This document shows, piece after piece, positions 24,260 to 34,191 of a stretch of DNA of 64,000 nucleotides. The stretch's first letter is position 1. Each line of letters opens with the position of its first letter. Both the position numbers and the translations under genes were made by a program. Under the pieces are notes generated by a model. That model was not told the DNA's origin, did not search any database, and was given only the letters and a program-made list of their open reading frames with translations. The DNA lies in assembly GCA_016190665.1 (NCBI GenBank), contig JACPQD010000009.1, positions 1 to 64,000 of the forward strand, given 5' to 3'. Origin of the DNA: Chloroflexota bacterium (lineage in GTDB: Bacteria > Chloroflexota > Dehalococcoidia > JACPQD01).

Positions 24260-25936
24260 CTACTTCCTCAAATCGCCGATTGACAGCACCGGCTTGCCAT
24301 CCTTCCGCGCAATCGCCTTCGTTACCGGCTGGACAAAATCGCCGAAAGTGGCCAGATACTGCGAGTGCGCGCCGGCCGCCCCGGTGACAATCACGATTAT
24401 GTGTTCTGCCGGGCCAGTGGCGTGCACGATACTCTCGCCGGACTTGCCCGCCCTGATCTGTTTCTGGTCCAGGTGCCCGCGGGCCGAGGCGGGGAACTGC
24501 GTCAAGGCCACCGTGGCGTGCTCGGAAAGATGGCTCTTGACGTCTTGTTTGGAGTAGCCCGCGCGGAACAGGATGGCGGCCGCCTGAGGATTGAGCGCTA
24601 GAATCGGCCAGCCTCCGCCGTGGTACATGCTGTTGGCGCCCAGGGTAGTCATGGCGCTGGCGGAGAAGGCCAGAACGCTCTCCGCCGTCCTATCGTGGAC
24701 AATGAAGTTGTGGTGCGCCTGGACGCCGGCGACAGTGACCGTACTAACGTCTCTGGGGAAGCCCCTCTCGACATGCAGGGGCTCCCACGGGCTTTCCTCC
24801 TCGTTCTCGGCAATGCAGAAGGTGTACTTGCCCGGCAGCCCCTGGAGCGACTTGTCCGTGGTGCCCGGCAGGCCGCCGCCGATGTTCATGAGAATGAGAC
24901 GGATGGCCCGGCCTATGGTAGCGTTCGCTCTCCAGCCCTGACCGAAGACGTTGAAGCCGGAGTTGATGACCAGTTCCTTCGTCAGCGGGCCGTTGACGAT
25001 AGTGATGGGAGCGACGGGATTGGTGGTTGCCTGCAGGGCTGACAAGTTGAACTGGGGTTCAGCCACAGCCTGAATGGCCGTGATGATCACGGGCAGGTAT
25101 TCAGGCAGGCAGCCGGCCATCACCGCGTTAACCGCGATCTTCTCCACCGTGGCCTGGCCCACGCGGGGCGGCAGCGAAGCAATAACCTCGTCACGCCCTC
25201 GATCGCAGTAGGCGAGCATGCCCTGAACGGCCTCCTCAGTCGGAGGAAGGATGGGAAGGCCGTCGGTCCATCCCCGCTCGTAGAAGAGACCGGCTGCCTC
25301 CGCCATCGAAGCGGCCTTGACGGTCTCCAGGGTGAAATAGTTCCTGGGCCGGGTGACGCCTTTCTCAGCCGCGCCCACAAGGTCCCGCCCTCCGAACTCT
25401 TGAGCGACCACCCCCACCGGCTGAGTTAGCGCGAAGATGACGTCCTCGGTTAGGCTGTCGGCTGCCTTTTCGAGAAGCTCGCCCTCGAACTTGGCGTCTT
25501 CGGGGACCGGAACCGAGGGCAGAGGCAGGCTAGCCAGCCCCATGCAGCGCGCCTCGGCCTGGCACATCGCGTCCAGGCCCTGCGTGCAGGCCATCACCGT
25601 CGGAATGCCGCGCTTCTCCAGCTCGACGGCCGTCTGGACGCACCAGATGGTCCACACGCCGGAGCAGCCGAAGCCAGCCACGACGAAGTCGCATGCCCGG
25701 CTCAACTCCTCGGCGGCCTCAGCCGGGCTATGCCCGACGCGCGTGACCGCCACCTGCCCCGCCAGGTCGTACCGCTCCGACAGGCGCTTGGCGAGCCTCT
25801 CCAGGACAGCGGTCGACTCGCCCATCTTATTGTCGAGGATACCCATGACCTTGCCGCTGAGATCAGTGGGACGCTTGGCGAGCTTGATTTCCGGGGTGGT
25901 CACTTCTCCGATGGGGTTCAGCAGTTCTTCGACCAT
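24260..25936 (-). CDS. UGSC-family protein, Ser variant (paralogue of the selenoprotein)
   Basis: A 558-residue homologue of the product of 18644-20308, aligned end to end (NPIGEVTTPEIKLA vs SPIGEVETRDVGLA; GGGLPGTTDKSLQGLPGKYT). At the Sec position it has Ser92 within GFGCSGVWTIWC; the partner Cys94 becomes Trp, and only Cys99 of the downstream pair remains. So the redox site seen in the selenoprotein is lost or changed. It may be a non-catalytic partner subunit or use different chemistry. It starts with ATG at 25936, behind the minus promoter at 26012-26041, and is the first gene of the long minus-strand block. Confidence 0.85.
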   Translation of the reverse strand: MVEELLNPIGEVTTPEIKLAKRPTDLSGKVMGILDNKMGESTAVLERLAKRLSERYDLAGQVAVTRVGHSPAEAAEELSRACDFVVAGFGCSGVWTIWCVQTAVELEKRGIPTVMACTQGLDAMCQAEARCMGLASLPLPSVPVPEDAKFEGELLEKAADSLTEDVIFALTQPVGVVAQEFGGRDLVGAAEKGVTRPRNYFTLETVKAASMAEAAGLFYERGWTDGLPILPPTEEAVQGMLAYCDRGRDEVIASLPPRVGQATVEKIAVNAVMAGCLPEYLPVIITAIQAVAEPQFNLSALQATTNPVAPITIVNGPLTKELVINSGFNVFGQGWRANATIGRAIRLILMNIGGGLPGTTDKSLQGLPGKYTFCIAENEEESPWEPLHVERGFPRDVSTVTVAGVQAHHNFIVHDRTAESVLAFSASAMTTLGANSMYHGGGWPILALNPQAAAILFRAGYSKQDVKSHLSEHATVALTQFPASARGHLDQKQIRAGKSGESIVHATGPAEHIIVIVTGAAGAHSQYLATFGDFVQPVTKAIARKDGKPVLSIGDLRK

Positions 25937-26011
25937 GTCTCCGACTCCTCAACGTAACGTAGCGCGCCCTTCAAACAGGTCACGAGTGGGGCGGGGCGTC
26001 CCTGAGAAGGC

Positions 26012-26041
26012 AATATAGACCGAAGGGGATGGAGCTGTCAA
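26012..26041 (-). promoter_or_regulatory. Sigma-70-type promoter for the minus-strand catabolic block
   Basis: TTGACA (26036-26041) and TATATT (26012-26017) on the minus strand with an 18-base spacer, upstream of the gene starting at 25936. It stands back to back with the plus promoter at 26070-26099. Confidence 0.7.
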
Positions 26042-26069
26042 GGTGGGGGTTAGGGGCGTTAACGCTAGC

Positions 26070-26099
26070 TTGAAATGGGGAATCTGGCTGTGCTAAAAT
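26070..26099 (+). promoter_or_regulatory. Sigma-70-type promoter, possibly giving a leaderless mRNA
   Basis: TTGAAA (26070-26075) and TAAAAT (26094-26099), 18-base spacer. Transcription would begin near 26106, exactly where the GTG codon of the next gene lies. Confidence 0.65.
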
Positions 26100-26105
26100 T
26101 ACAGT

Positions 26106-26426
26106 GTGCAACTAAGCATTATGACAACTACGTCCAATAGTCCTGAGACCCGCTACGATGAATCTCGACACATGCACTTGGGATACTACGAGCGCGGCCA
26201 CGACTTCGAGGCTATAGCTCTGAAAGTCTCAGGCGGGAACACCTGGCATGTCTTCTTCCCTTTTGATGCGTACGGGTTGCCGGTGCCGTCTGCCTACAGC
26301 GCGGCTCCCGAGGAAGAAGACTTTGGCACACTCATCCTCGCCGGTGAAGGTCACGCTGCTCTGCAGCAGACATTCATCCGATGGGCAGAAGAAAAGCTGC
26401 TGCCTCTGCTGAATCTTAAGGTGTAG
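26106..26426 (+). CDS. Small protein of unknown function
   Basis: A 106-residue acidic protein that I do not recognise. It has no signal peptide or membrane segment. Features are YYERGHDFEAIALKV, a W-HVFFPFDAYGLPVP stretch, an acidic PEEEDFG and a C-terminal amphipathic segment (FIRWAEEKLLPLLNL). The frame starts at GTG 26106, right at the predicted transcription start, with no ribosome site; ATG at 26121 is the alternative. It is monocistronic, with a hairpin terminator at 26456-26481. Confidence 0.55.
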   Translation: MQLSIMTTTSNSPETRYDESRHMHLGYYERGHDFEAIALKVSGGNTWHVFFPFDAYGLPVPSAYSAAPEEEDFGTLILAGEGHAALQQTFIRWAEEKLLPLLNLKV

Positions 26427-26455
26427 CGGGCTGGGTAGCCGTTGAGTAGCAGGCC

Positions 26456-26485
26456 AAGAGCCACGTGGCGGTCTGGCTCTTCATT
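26456..26485 (+). terminator. Hairpin terminator after the small unknown gene
   Basis: AAGAGCCA (26456-26463) pairs with TGGCTCTT (26474-26481), followed by CATTT. It lies 30 bases past the stop at 26426. Confidence 0.55.
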
Positions 26486-26578
26486 TGAGACAACGAACTG
26501 GATGTTTGCATTTTCGGGCGCGCACCTTCCGACTTTGCTCTTATCTAACGACAATTCCTTTCCTCCGGAGTTCCCAAG

Positions 26579-27901
26579 ATGAGGAGGCTCTGCGTCATCG
26601 GCGCGGGCTATGTGGGTCTGGTGACCGGAGCCTGCTTCGCCGACCTGGGCAACTGGGTGACCTGCATCGATATCGATAAAGCTAAGGTCAAGTCTCTCAG
26701 CAAAGGCGTCATTCCCTTCTATGAGCCTGGCTTAGCCGAGCTCGTGAAACGTAACCTCCGCTCCCAGCGCCTCTCCTTCACCAACCTTTACTCGGAAGGC
26801 GTCCCCGATGCCGACTTCGTGTTTATCGGCGTGAACACTCCCTCGGGGACAGAGGGCGAGGCCGACATGACCGATATGTCCGCGGCCGTGGAGTCCATCG
26901 CCGATTGCCTCACCAAATATGCCATAATAGTTAATAAGAGCACCGTGCCTATCGGCACCGGAGACTGGGTGGCCAACCAGGTACAGCGTAAGAACGATAA
27001 GGCCGCCTTTGATGTCGTATCCAATCCTGAGTTCCTGCGCGAAGGTCGCGCGGTGACTGACTTCATGAACCCGGACCGCATCGTGCTCGGCTGCACAAAA
27101 CGGGCTGCGGCGGAGCAGGTGGCTGCGCTCTACGCCACTTTCCAGTGCCCGATTATTATCACCGACCTGCGCACCGCCGAGATGATCAAGTACGCCTCCA
27201 ACGCCTTCCTGGCTACCCGCATCAGCTTCATCAACGAGATGGCCGCCATTTGCGACGAGCTGGGCGCCGATGTGGAGGAGGTGGCGCGGGGCATGGGGCT
27301 GGATAAGCGCATCGGTAGGGCCTTCCTGGACGCGGGCATTGGCTATGGAGGGAGCTGCTTCCCCAAAGACGTGAGCGCCCTAGCCCACATGGCGTCCATC
27401 CACGGCTGCCACCCGCAGCTCCTGCGCGCGGTCATGGAGATAAACCGTGACCAGCGCCACGTGGTGGTGCAGAGGCTCCGTGGGGTCCTCGGCTCCCTGG
27501 ACGGGCTGACCATAGGCATCCTGGGCCTGAGCTTCAAGCCGGACACTGACGACATGCGCAACGCCCCGTCCGTCGAAATCATCCATCTGCTCAAGAACGA
27601 GGGCGCCCAGGTCAAAGCCTATGACCCGGCGGCCATGGAGCGAGCGCGCAAGCTCATCAAGGGCATCCAGCTCTGCCCGGATGCCTACGCCGTGGCCGAG
27701 GGGAGCGACGCCCTGGTGGTGGCCACGGAGTGGAACGAGTTCAAACAACTGGACATGGCGCGAGTCAAGAGCCTGATGCGGCAGCCCATCCTCATCGATG
27801 GCCGTAACATCTATGACCCTGCGGAGATGCGCGGCATGGGTTTCGTCTACTACGGAGTCGGCAGGGGTATCCCGCGCATACTGAATGGGCAGGCCCGGTG
27901 A
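26579..27901 (+). CDS. ugd: UDP-glucose 6-dehydrogenase
   Basis: A 440-residue cytosolic enzyme that oxidises UDP-glucose twice with NAD+ to UDP-glucuronate, a precursor for surface polysaccharide. The N-terminal Rossmann motif is GAGYVGL (residues 8-14), followed by CIDID. The catalytic cysteine is Cys260 in [10 protein letters not shown]. The C-terminal UDP-binding domain has [16 protein letters not shown]. Length is typical. ATG at 26579 follows CGGAG by eight bases. It precedes the redox operon by 62 bases on the same strand but has no functional link to it. Confidence 0.95.
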   Translation: MRRLCVIGAGYVGLVTGACFADLGNWVTCIDIDKAKVKSLSKGVIPFYEPGLAELVKRNLRSQRLSFTNLYSEGVPDADFVFIGVNTPSGTEGEADMTDMSAAVESIADCLTKYAIIVNKSTVPIGTGDWVANQVQRKNDKAAFDVVSNPEFLREGRAVTDFMNPDRIVLGCTKRAAAEQVAALYATFQCPIIITDLRTAEMIKYASNAFLATRISFINEMAAICDELGADVEEVARGMGLDKRIGRAFLDAGIGYGGSCFPKDVSALAHMASIHGCHPQLLRAVMEINRDQRHVVVQRLRGVLGSLDGLTIGILGLSFKPDTDDMRNAPSVEIIHLLKNEGAQVKAYDPAAMERARKLIKGIQLCPDAYAVAEGSDALVVATEWNEFKQLDMARVKSLMRQPILIDGRNIYDPAEMRGMGFVYYGVGRGIPRILNGQAR

Positions 27902-27963
27902 AATCGGGATGGCCGCTGGACTGAGTGGACTTACGGGCCAGTGAGAGGTGCGAATTGGAGACT

Positions 27964-28428
27964 ATGACCGCTGAAAGCCAGGTGGCTGATATTTTGAAAT
28001 CGTACCGGGGCGAGGCCGGCGAGCTGATACCTTTGTTGCAGGAGGTCCAGCAGAAGTTCGGCTATTTGCCGGAGGAGGCGATAAAGCAGGTAGCCAGGTT
28101 CGTAGGCGTGCCGGAATGCAGCGCTTTCGGCGTGGCCACCTTTTATGCTCAGTTCAAACTGGTCCCCACCGGCCGGAACGTGGTGAGAGTGTGCCGTGGG
28201 ACGGCCTGCCACGTGAAAGGGGGAGCGCGGATCCTCAGGGAAGTGCAGCGGCGGCTGGGTATCAAGCCCGGCGAGAGCACGCCGGACCTCAAATACGCCC
28301 TGGAGACCGTGGCCTGTATCGGCGCTTGCGCTTTGGCGCCCACCATGGTGGTAAACAGCGACACACATGGACAGATAACCACCGGGAAGGTGGCCGAGGT
28401 CCTCGAGCGCGCGGAGGCCGAGCTATGA
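27964..28428 (+). CDS. nuoE: NuoE-like 24-kDa [2Fe-2S] subunit
   Basis: A 154-residue thioredoxin-fold [2Fe-2S] protein. Cluster ligands are Cys77, Cys82, Cys118 and Cys122 (CRGTAC and CIGAC), the standard NuoE pattern. Such subunits sit next to NuoF in complex I, NAD-dependent formate dehydrogenases and bifurcating hydrogenases. ATG at 27964 is chosen; TTG at 27955 is possible. Its ATGA overlap with the next gene (28425-28428) means tight coupling. With the following genes it forms the diaphorase part of a formate dehydrogenase. Confidence 0.92.
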   Translation: MTAESQVADILKSYRGEAGELIPLLQEVQQKFGYLPEEAIKQVARFVGVPECSAFGVATFYAQFKLVPTGRNVVRVCRGTACHVKGGARILREVQRRLGIKPGESTPDLKYALETVACIGACALAPTMVVNSDTHGQITTGKVAEVLERAEAEL

Positions 28429-31400
28429 GGCGAGGCGGGCAGCGCAATGTCCTGGTCTGCCAGGGGACGGGATGCACTTCATCCAAATCTGAGCAAATCC
28501 GCATGGCTCTCGAGCAGGAGAGCCAGCAGGCGGGCCTCGGCAACGTCAAGGTTGATTTCACAGGTTGCCACGGCTTCTGCCAGCAAGGCCCCATAGTAGT
28601 TGTCGAACCCGAAGGCATTTTCTACAGCCGCGTCAAGCCGGAGGATGCCCCGGAGATCGTCCATTCGCACCTGGCAGGCGGCGAGCCTGTCCAGCGGCTC
28701 TTCTACTGCGACCCGGTCACCCACGAAGCCATAGCCCACTACAAAGATATTAACTTTTACCGGAAGCAGCGACGTCTCATCTTGCGCAACTGCGGCCACA
28801 TCAATCCCGAAAGAATTGACGACTATATCGCCGTCGGCGGCTACGAGGCTTTGAAGAAGGCGCTGACTTCCCTGTCTCCGGAGCAAGTGATTGAGCAGGT
28901 GAAGCTGTCTGGTCTGCGGGGTCGCGGCGGGGCCGGTTTCCCTACTGCGCTGAAATGGGAGTTCTGCCGCAGAGCGCCAGGCGACCAGAAATACATGATC
29001 TGCAACGCCGACGAGGGCGACCCAGGCGCCTTCATGGACCGCAGCACCCTGGAGGGCGATCCTCATACTGTCATCGAGGGCATGATCATCGCCGCCTACG
29101 CCATCGGTGCGAGCGAGGGCTACATCTATTGCCGGGCCGAGTACCCTCTTGCGATCAAACGGTTGCGAGTCGCTCTGAAGCAAGCGGAAGAACGCGGCTT
29201 CCTGGGGAAGAATATCCTGGGTTCGGACTTCAGCTTCACGGTACATATCAAGGAGGGCGCTGGCGCTTTCGTCTGCGGCGAGGAGACCGCTCTGATGGCC
29301 TCCATCGAAGGGAAAAGGGGCATGCCGCGCGCACGGCCTCCCTTCCCGGCGCAGTCCGGCTTGTGGGGCAAGCCCACCAACATCAACAATGTCAAGACTC
29401 TGGCGACCATCCCGGTGATCATCAAAGAGGGCGCAGAGTGGTACGCCAGCATCGGTGCCGAGAAGAGCAGGGGCACGGCTGTCTTCGCGCTCACCGGCAA
29501 GATCGCCAACAGCGGCCTGGTGGAAGTGCCCATGGGCATCACCCTGCGCGAGATCATCTACGATATAGGCGGGGGGATTCCCAACGGCAAGCGCCTGAAG
29601 GCGGTGCAGACCGGCGGCCCCTCCGGGGGTTGTCTCCCGCCCAGCTTTCTCGATTCCCCCGTGGACTATGAGTCGCTGGCGGCGGCGGGCTCGATCATGG
29701 GATCCGGGGGCATGGTGGTGCTGGACGAGGACAACTGCATGGTGGATATGGCCAAGTTCTTCCTCTCCTTCACCCAACTCGAGTCCTGCGGCAAGTGCAT
29801 TCCCTGCCGCTGGGGCACCAAACAGATGCTGGACATCCTTCAGGACATAACCAGCGGCAAGGGGAGACCGGACGACATCGACCTGCTGATGGAACTGAGC
29901 GAAGCTATAAAGGCCGGTTCGCTTTGCGGCCTCGGCCAAACAGCGCCGAACCCGGTGCTATCCACCATTCGGTACTTTCGCGAGGAATACGAGTCCCATA
30001 TCAAGAGATTGCGCTGCGCCGCGGCCGCGTGCAAGGGGCTGGTCAAAGCGCCCTGCAGCCACACCTGTCCTTCGGGCGTGGACGCGCCGCGCTATATCCG
30101 TTTTATCGCTCAGGGGAAATACGACGAGGCCATGGCGGTCATCCGCGAGCGGATACCCTTCCCTTCCGTCTGCGGCTATGTTTGTTTCCACCCCTGCGAG
30201 GCGAAGTGCCGTCGCGGGCAGGTGGATGAACCTATAGCCATCAGGGCGCTGAAGCGCTTTGCCGCTGACCACGCCGAGAAGATGGCCCGACCGCCGGTTG
30301 CGCCGCCAACCGGGAAGCGCGTGGCTGTGGTGGGTTCCGGCCCGGCCGGCTTGACGGCGGCCTACTATCTGGCCCAGAACGGCCACAGCGTGACCGTCTT
30401 CGAAGCGCTGGCCAAGGCCGGGGGCATGATGAGGGTCGGCATCCCCAGATATCGTCTGCCCGAAGAGGTGCTGGACGCTGAAATCGACTGGATCGAGAAG
30501 GCCGGAGTTGAGATAAGGACTAACGCCCGGGTCGATTCCCTGGACTGGCTGCGCGAGCAGGGGTTCGACGCCATATTCCTGGCCATGGGAGCCCACGCCG
30601 GGCTGAAGATGGGCGTCCCCGGCGAAGATGCCGAAGGGGTAGTCGATTGCGTGTCCCTGCTGCGGGACGTGAGTTTCGGCAAGAAGGTGAAGCTCGGGGA
30701 CCGGGTAGCGGTCGTCGGCGGCGGCAACGCCGCCATAGATGCCTCCCGAACGGCGCGGCGCCTGGGCGCCAAAGAGGTGAGCATCCTCTACCGCCGTACG
30801 CGAGATGAGATGCCCGCTGCCGAGGAGGAGATCGAGCAGGCCATCGAGGAAGGCGTCAACGTGGAGTTCCTCGTCGCGCCGCAAAGCATCTCGCGCCGCG
30901 ATGGACACCTTCGGATGCAGAGTGTACGCATGGAGTTGGGGCCGGTGGATGCCAGTGGCCGGAGACGCCCCACGCCCATATCCGGCAGCGAGTTCGACCG
31001 GGACTTCGATGCCGTTGTCACGGCGGTGGGGCAAGCCCCTCAGGTGTTCGAGGCCATGGGTTTGCGCACCGGCAGGGGAGGCGTCTTGCACGTGGACCCG
31101 GATACCCTGGCTACGGACGTGGCGGGCGTCTTTTCCGGTGGGGACGTGGCCAGCGGGCCGAGCTCGGTCATCGAAGCTATCGCCGCGGGAAGGCAGGCAG
31201 CCATCTCCATAGATAAGTACCTCGGTGGCGCGGGGACCATAGACCGGGCGCTGGCGCCGCCTGAGGATCTGACGACGCTGTCCGCGATAGACGAAGGGGA
31301 ACGGCGCCGGATTGAGATCGGGGCGCTGCCGGTGGGTAAGCGACTTAAGACCTTCGACCTCGTGGAGTGCGGTTTCTCTGAGGCAAGCGCCATCGAAGAG

Positions 31401-31439
31401 GCGAATCGATGCCTGCGGTGTGACCTGGAAGAAGACTAG
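28425..31439 (+). CDS. nuoF: NuoF-like NADH/FMN subunit fused to a GltD-like NAD(P)H oxidoreductase
   Basis: A 1004-residue fusion. Residues 1-85 are a thioredoxin-like [2Fe-2S] domain (Cys12, Cys17, Cys48, Cys52). Residues ~110-520 form a NuoF core with the glycine-rich motif GRGGAGFP (167-174), the DEGDPGAF FMN region and [4Fe-4S] ligands Cys455, Cys458, Cys461 plus a later Cys near 500. From ~530 comes an Fe-S dicluster domain with many Cys (CSHTCPSG, CFHPCEAKC). Then a GltD-type flavoprotein follows, with GSGPAGL (637-643) for FAD and GGGNAA (~766) for NAD(P)H. It probably passes electrons between NAD(P)H, ferredoxin and formate dehydrogenase. Starting upstream of 28425 would only translate nuoE out of frame. 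Confidence 0.9.
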   Translation: MRRGGQRNVLVCQGTGCTSSKSEQIRMALEQESQQAGLGNVKVDFTGCHGFCQQGPIVVVEPEGIFYSRVKPEDAPEIVHSHLAGGEPVQRLFYCDPVTHEAIAHYKDINFYRKQRRLILRNCGHINPERIDDYIAVGGYEALKKALTSLSPEQVIEQVKLSGLRGRGGAGFPTALKWEFCRRAPGDQKYMICNADEGDPGAFMDRSTLEGDPHTVIEGMIIAAYAIGASEGYIYCRAEYPLAIKRLRVALKQAEERGFLGKNILGSDFSFTVHIKEGAGAFVCGEETALMASIEGKRGMPRARPPFPAQSGLWGKPTNINNVKTLATIPVIIKEGAEWYASIGAEKSRGTAVFALTGKIANSGLVEVPMGITLREIIYDIGGGIPNGKRLKAVQTGGPSGGCLPPSFLDSPVDYESLAAAGSIMGSGGMVVLDEDNCMVDMAKFFLSFTQLESCGKCIPCRWGTKQMLDILQDITSGKGRPDDIDLLMELSEAIKAGSLCGLGQTAPNPVLSTIRYFREEYESHIKRLRCAAAACKGLVKAPCSHTCPSGVDAPRYIRFIAQGKYDEAMAVIRERIPFPSVCGYVCFHPCEAKCRRGQVDEPIAIRALKRFAADHAEKMARPPVAPPTGKRVAVVGSGPAGLTAAYYLAQNGHSVTVFEALAKAGGMMRVGIPRYRLPEEVLDAEIDWIEKAGVEIRTNARVDSLDWLREQGFDAIFLAMGAHAGLKMGVPGEDAEGVVDCVSLLRDVSFGKKVKLGDRVAVVGGGNAAIDASRTARRLGAKEVSILYRRTRDEMPAAEEEIEQAIEEGVNVEFLVAPQSISRRDGHLRMQSVRMELGPVDASGRRRPTPISGSEFDRDFDAVVTAVGQAPQVFEAMGLRTGRGGVLHVDPDTLATDVAGVFSGGDVASGPSSVIEAIAAGRQAAISIDKYLGGAGTIDRALAPPEDLTTLSAIDEGERRRIEIGALPVGKRLKTFDLVECGFSEASAIEEANRCLRCDLEED

Positions 31440-31449
31440 GAGCGGAACA

Positions 31450-34158
31450 GTGGTGCTGAAAGCCCCCACGGCTGTGTTAGATAAAGAAACTATTGCCCTC
31501 ACCATCGACGGGAGCAGGGTCGAAGCGCCGAAAGGAGCCACTGTGCTTCAGGCGGCGCTGGACGCGGGCATCTACATTCCCACGCTGTGCTATGACCCCG
31601 ATCTGACCCCCTATGGGGGGTGCCGCCTGTGCGTGGTGGAGATCGACGGCATGAGGGGACTGGTCAGCTCCTGCACTACCCCGGCGGCGGACGGGATGGT
31701 GGTGCATACCGAGACGCCCAGGGTGAGCCAGTCCCGCCGCATCACCATGGAGCTTATCATCGCTAACCACCACGGGGACTGCCTCACCTGCGCCAAGAAC
31801 CAGCGGTGCGACTTGCAGAAGGTGGCCCGGTATTTGGGCATTGAAGAGGAGCATTTCGGCAGGCTGCGCCGGGGCACGCAACTCCTGCCCCTTGACGAGA
31901 GCAACCCTTTCTTTACCCGCGACCTCAACAAATGCATTCTCTGCGCTAAGTGCACACGGGCCTGCCACGAGGTCGCGGCCGTCGGCGCCATCGATCTGGC
32001 CTTTCGCGGTTACTCCGCCAAGGTCTGCACCGCTGGCGATAAACCCATCGTTGAGTCCACCTGCGAGTCCTGCGGCGAATGCGTTGTCAGGTGCCCCACG
32101 GGCGCCCTTGTCCCCAGGCAATCCAGGCAGGCGACGCGCCAGGTCAAGACTATCTGCTCCTATTGCGGCACGGGCTGTTCCCTATTCCTGGGCGTCCGGG
32201 GCAACGAGGTCGTCGAGGTCCAGGGGGACAGGGAGAGCCCCGTCAACCGGGGGAGCCTTTGCGTCAAAGGCCGTTTCGGCTTTGGCTTCATTAACAGCTC
32301 GGACCGCCTGACCGCGCCTCTCATCAAAAAGGACGGCCAGTTCGTTAAGGCGAGCTGGGATGAGGCCCTCGATCTGGTGGCCAGCAAGCTCTCCAACTAC
32401 AAAGGGGACCAGTTCGCCGCCGTCTCCTCGGCCAAAGCCACCAATGAGGAGAACTACGTCGTCCAGAAGTTCGCCCGGGCGGTGATGGGGACCAACAATG
32501 TGGACCATTGCGCCCGCCTCTGACACGCCCCCACGGTGGCTGGTCTAGCCGCCGCCTTCGGCAGTGGGGCCATGACGAACCCGATCTCAGATCTCAGGGA
32601 CTCGGCCTGCGTCTTCGCCATCGGCGCCAACACCACCTCAGCCCATCCGGTCATCTGGATGCAGATTTACCAGAGTTTGCCCAAGGGCGGCAAGCTCATC
32701 GTGGCCAACCCGCGACATGTCAGGATGTGCGACTATGCGGACATCTGGCTCCGGAATAAGCCGGGGACCGATGTGCCCCTGCTGATGGGCATGGCGCGCG
32801 TGATCCGCGACGAGGGTCTCCTCGACCGCGCTTTCATCGAGGAGCGCTGCGAGGAGTTTGAAGCCTTCTCGAAGTCGCTGGACGACTTCGATCTCGACAC
32901 GGTCGAGCGCATAACCGGCGTCCCGAAGGACAAGGTCGCCGCGGCGGCGCGCATGTACGCCGCCAACAGCCCGGCAGCGATAATCTACGCTATGGGCGTC
33001 ACTCAGAGCAGCCACGGCACCGATAACGTCCTGGCCATCGCGAACCTGGCCATGATAACGGGCAACATCGGCAAGGCCTCCGCCGGGGTCAACCCGCTAC
33101 GCGGCCAGAACAACGTCCAGGGGGCCTGCGATATGGGCGCTCTGCCCAACGTCTATCCGGCCTATCAGCCGGTGACGGATGCCGCCGTCAGAGACAAGTA
33201 CGAGAAGGCCTGGGGCGCCAAGCTGAGCGAGAAGCCCGGCCTTACGCTGACCGAGATCTTCGACAGTGCGGGCAGCGGGAAGGTCAAGGCCATCTATCTG
33301 GTCGGGGAGAACCCCGTGCTCAGCGACCCCAACGCCAGCCACATCGTCGAGGCGATCAAGAAGCTCGACTTCTTTGTGGTGCAGGACATCTTCATGACGG
33401 AGACGGCCCAGCTTGCGGACGTGGTATTGCCCGGAGCCTCCTTCGCCGAGAAAGACGGTACCTTCACCAACACTGAGCGCCGCGTCCAGATGGTGCGGAA
33501 GGCCATCGAGCCCGTGGGTGATGCCCACCCCGACTGGTGGATAACCAGCGAGATCGCCCGTAGGATGGGCGCCAAAGGCTTTGACTATGCCGAGCCGCGG
33601 CAGATTTTCGACGAGATGCGCAGTCTGGCGCCGTCCTACCGAGGTATAACCTACGACCGCATCGCCGAAGCCGGGCTCCAGTGGCCATGCCCGACGGAGG
33701 ACCATCCCGGGACGCCGGTGCTGCATAAGGGCGCCTTTGTGCGCGGCAAGGGCAAGTTCAGCCCGTTGCGCTACATAGCGCCCATGGAGATGCCCACTGA
33801 AGAGTATCCCTTCATTCTCACTAACGAACGCAGCCTGTACCAGTACCATACCGGCACCATGACCCGAAAGGTCGCCGGCCTCAATACCCTAAAAGGCGAG
33901 GAGGAGGTCCAGTTGCATCCGGCCGACGCCGCGCGACTGGGCATCGCCGATGGAGAGATGGTCAGGCTCGTCTCCCGTCGCGGTACAGTCTCGGCAAGGG
34001 CCAGGACCAGCAACAACTCGCCGCAAGGCGTCGCCTGCGTGAGCTTCCATTTCTCTGAGGCGCCCACCAACCGGCTGACCAACGCCGCGCTCGACCCGGT
34101 GGCCAAGATCCCGGAACTGAAGGTCTGCGCGGTGCGGATAGAAAAGGTTGCCGCCTAG
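31450..34158 (+). CDS. fdhA: Selenocysteine formate dehydrogenase alpha subunit (Sec358)
   Basis: A 902-residue molybdenum/tungsten enzyme that interconverts formate and CO2. GTG at 31450 follows AGGAG, 10 bases after the fusion gene. Domains: [2Fe-2S] ferredoxin (Cys47, 58, 61, 75), a His/Cys cluster (HHGDCLTC...C), two [4Fe-4S] sets (Cys162, 165, 168, 172 and 205, 208, 211, 215), then the catalytic domain with its own cluster (Cys236, 239, 243, 271). The TGA at 32521-32523 lies in HCARL-U-HAPTV, exactly where formate dehydrogenases carry Sec. The frame continues intact to 34158 with MSP-type C-terminal motifs (NNVQGACDMG, GENPVLSDPN). Together with nuoE and nuoF it forms an NAD(P)-linked, possibly bifurcating, cytosolic enzyme. 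Confidence 0.95.
32529..32566 (+). promoter_or_regulatory. SECIS element of fdhA
   Basis: GGUGGCU (32535-32541) pairs with AGCCGCC (32547-32553) around loop GGUCU. An outer stem, CCCCAC (32529-32534) with GUGGGG (32561-32566), has a 7-base bulge on the 3' side. The GGUCU loop is, to my knowledge, that of the E. coli fdhF SECIS, and it begins 18 bases after the UGA. Confidence 0.88.
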
Positions 34159-34191
34159 AGCCACGCCAGGGGCAAATCAGCGTAAGTACGC

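Noticed and set aside
28116..28424. Longer N-terminus for the NuoF-GltD fusion
   Set aside because: This stretch overlaps nuoE in another frame and has no domain match; the ATG at 28425 has the normal ATGA overlap.
32521..32523. fdhA as two genes or a nonsense mutant
   Set aside because: The UGA is at the known Sec column, the frame continues without loss, and a SECIS hairpin follows.
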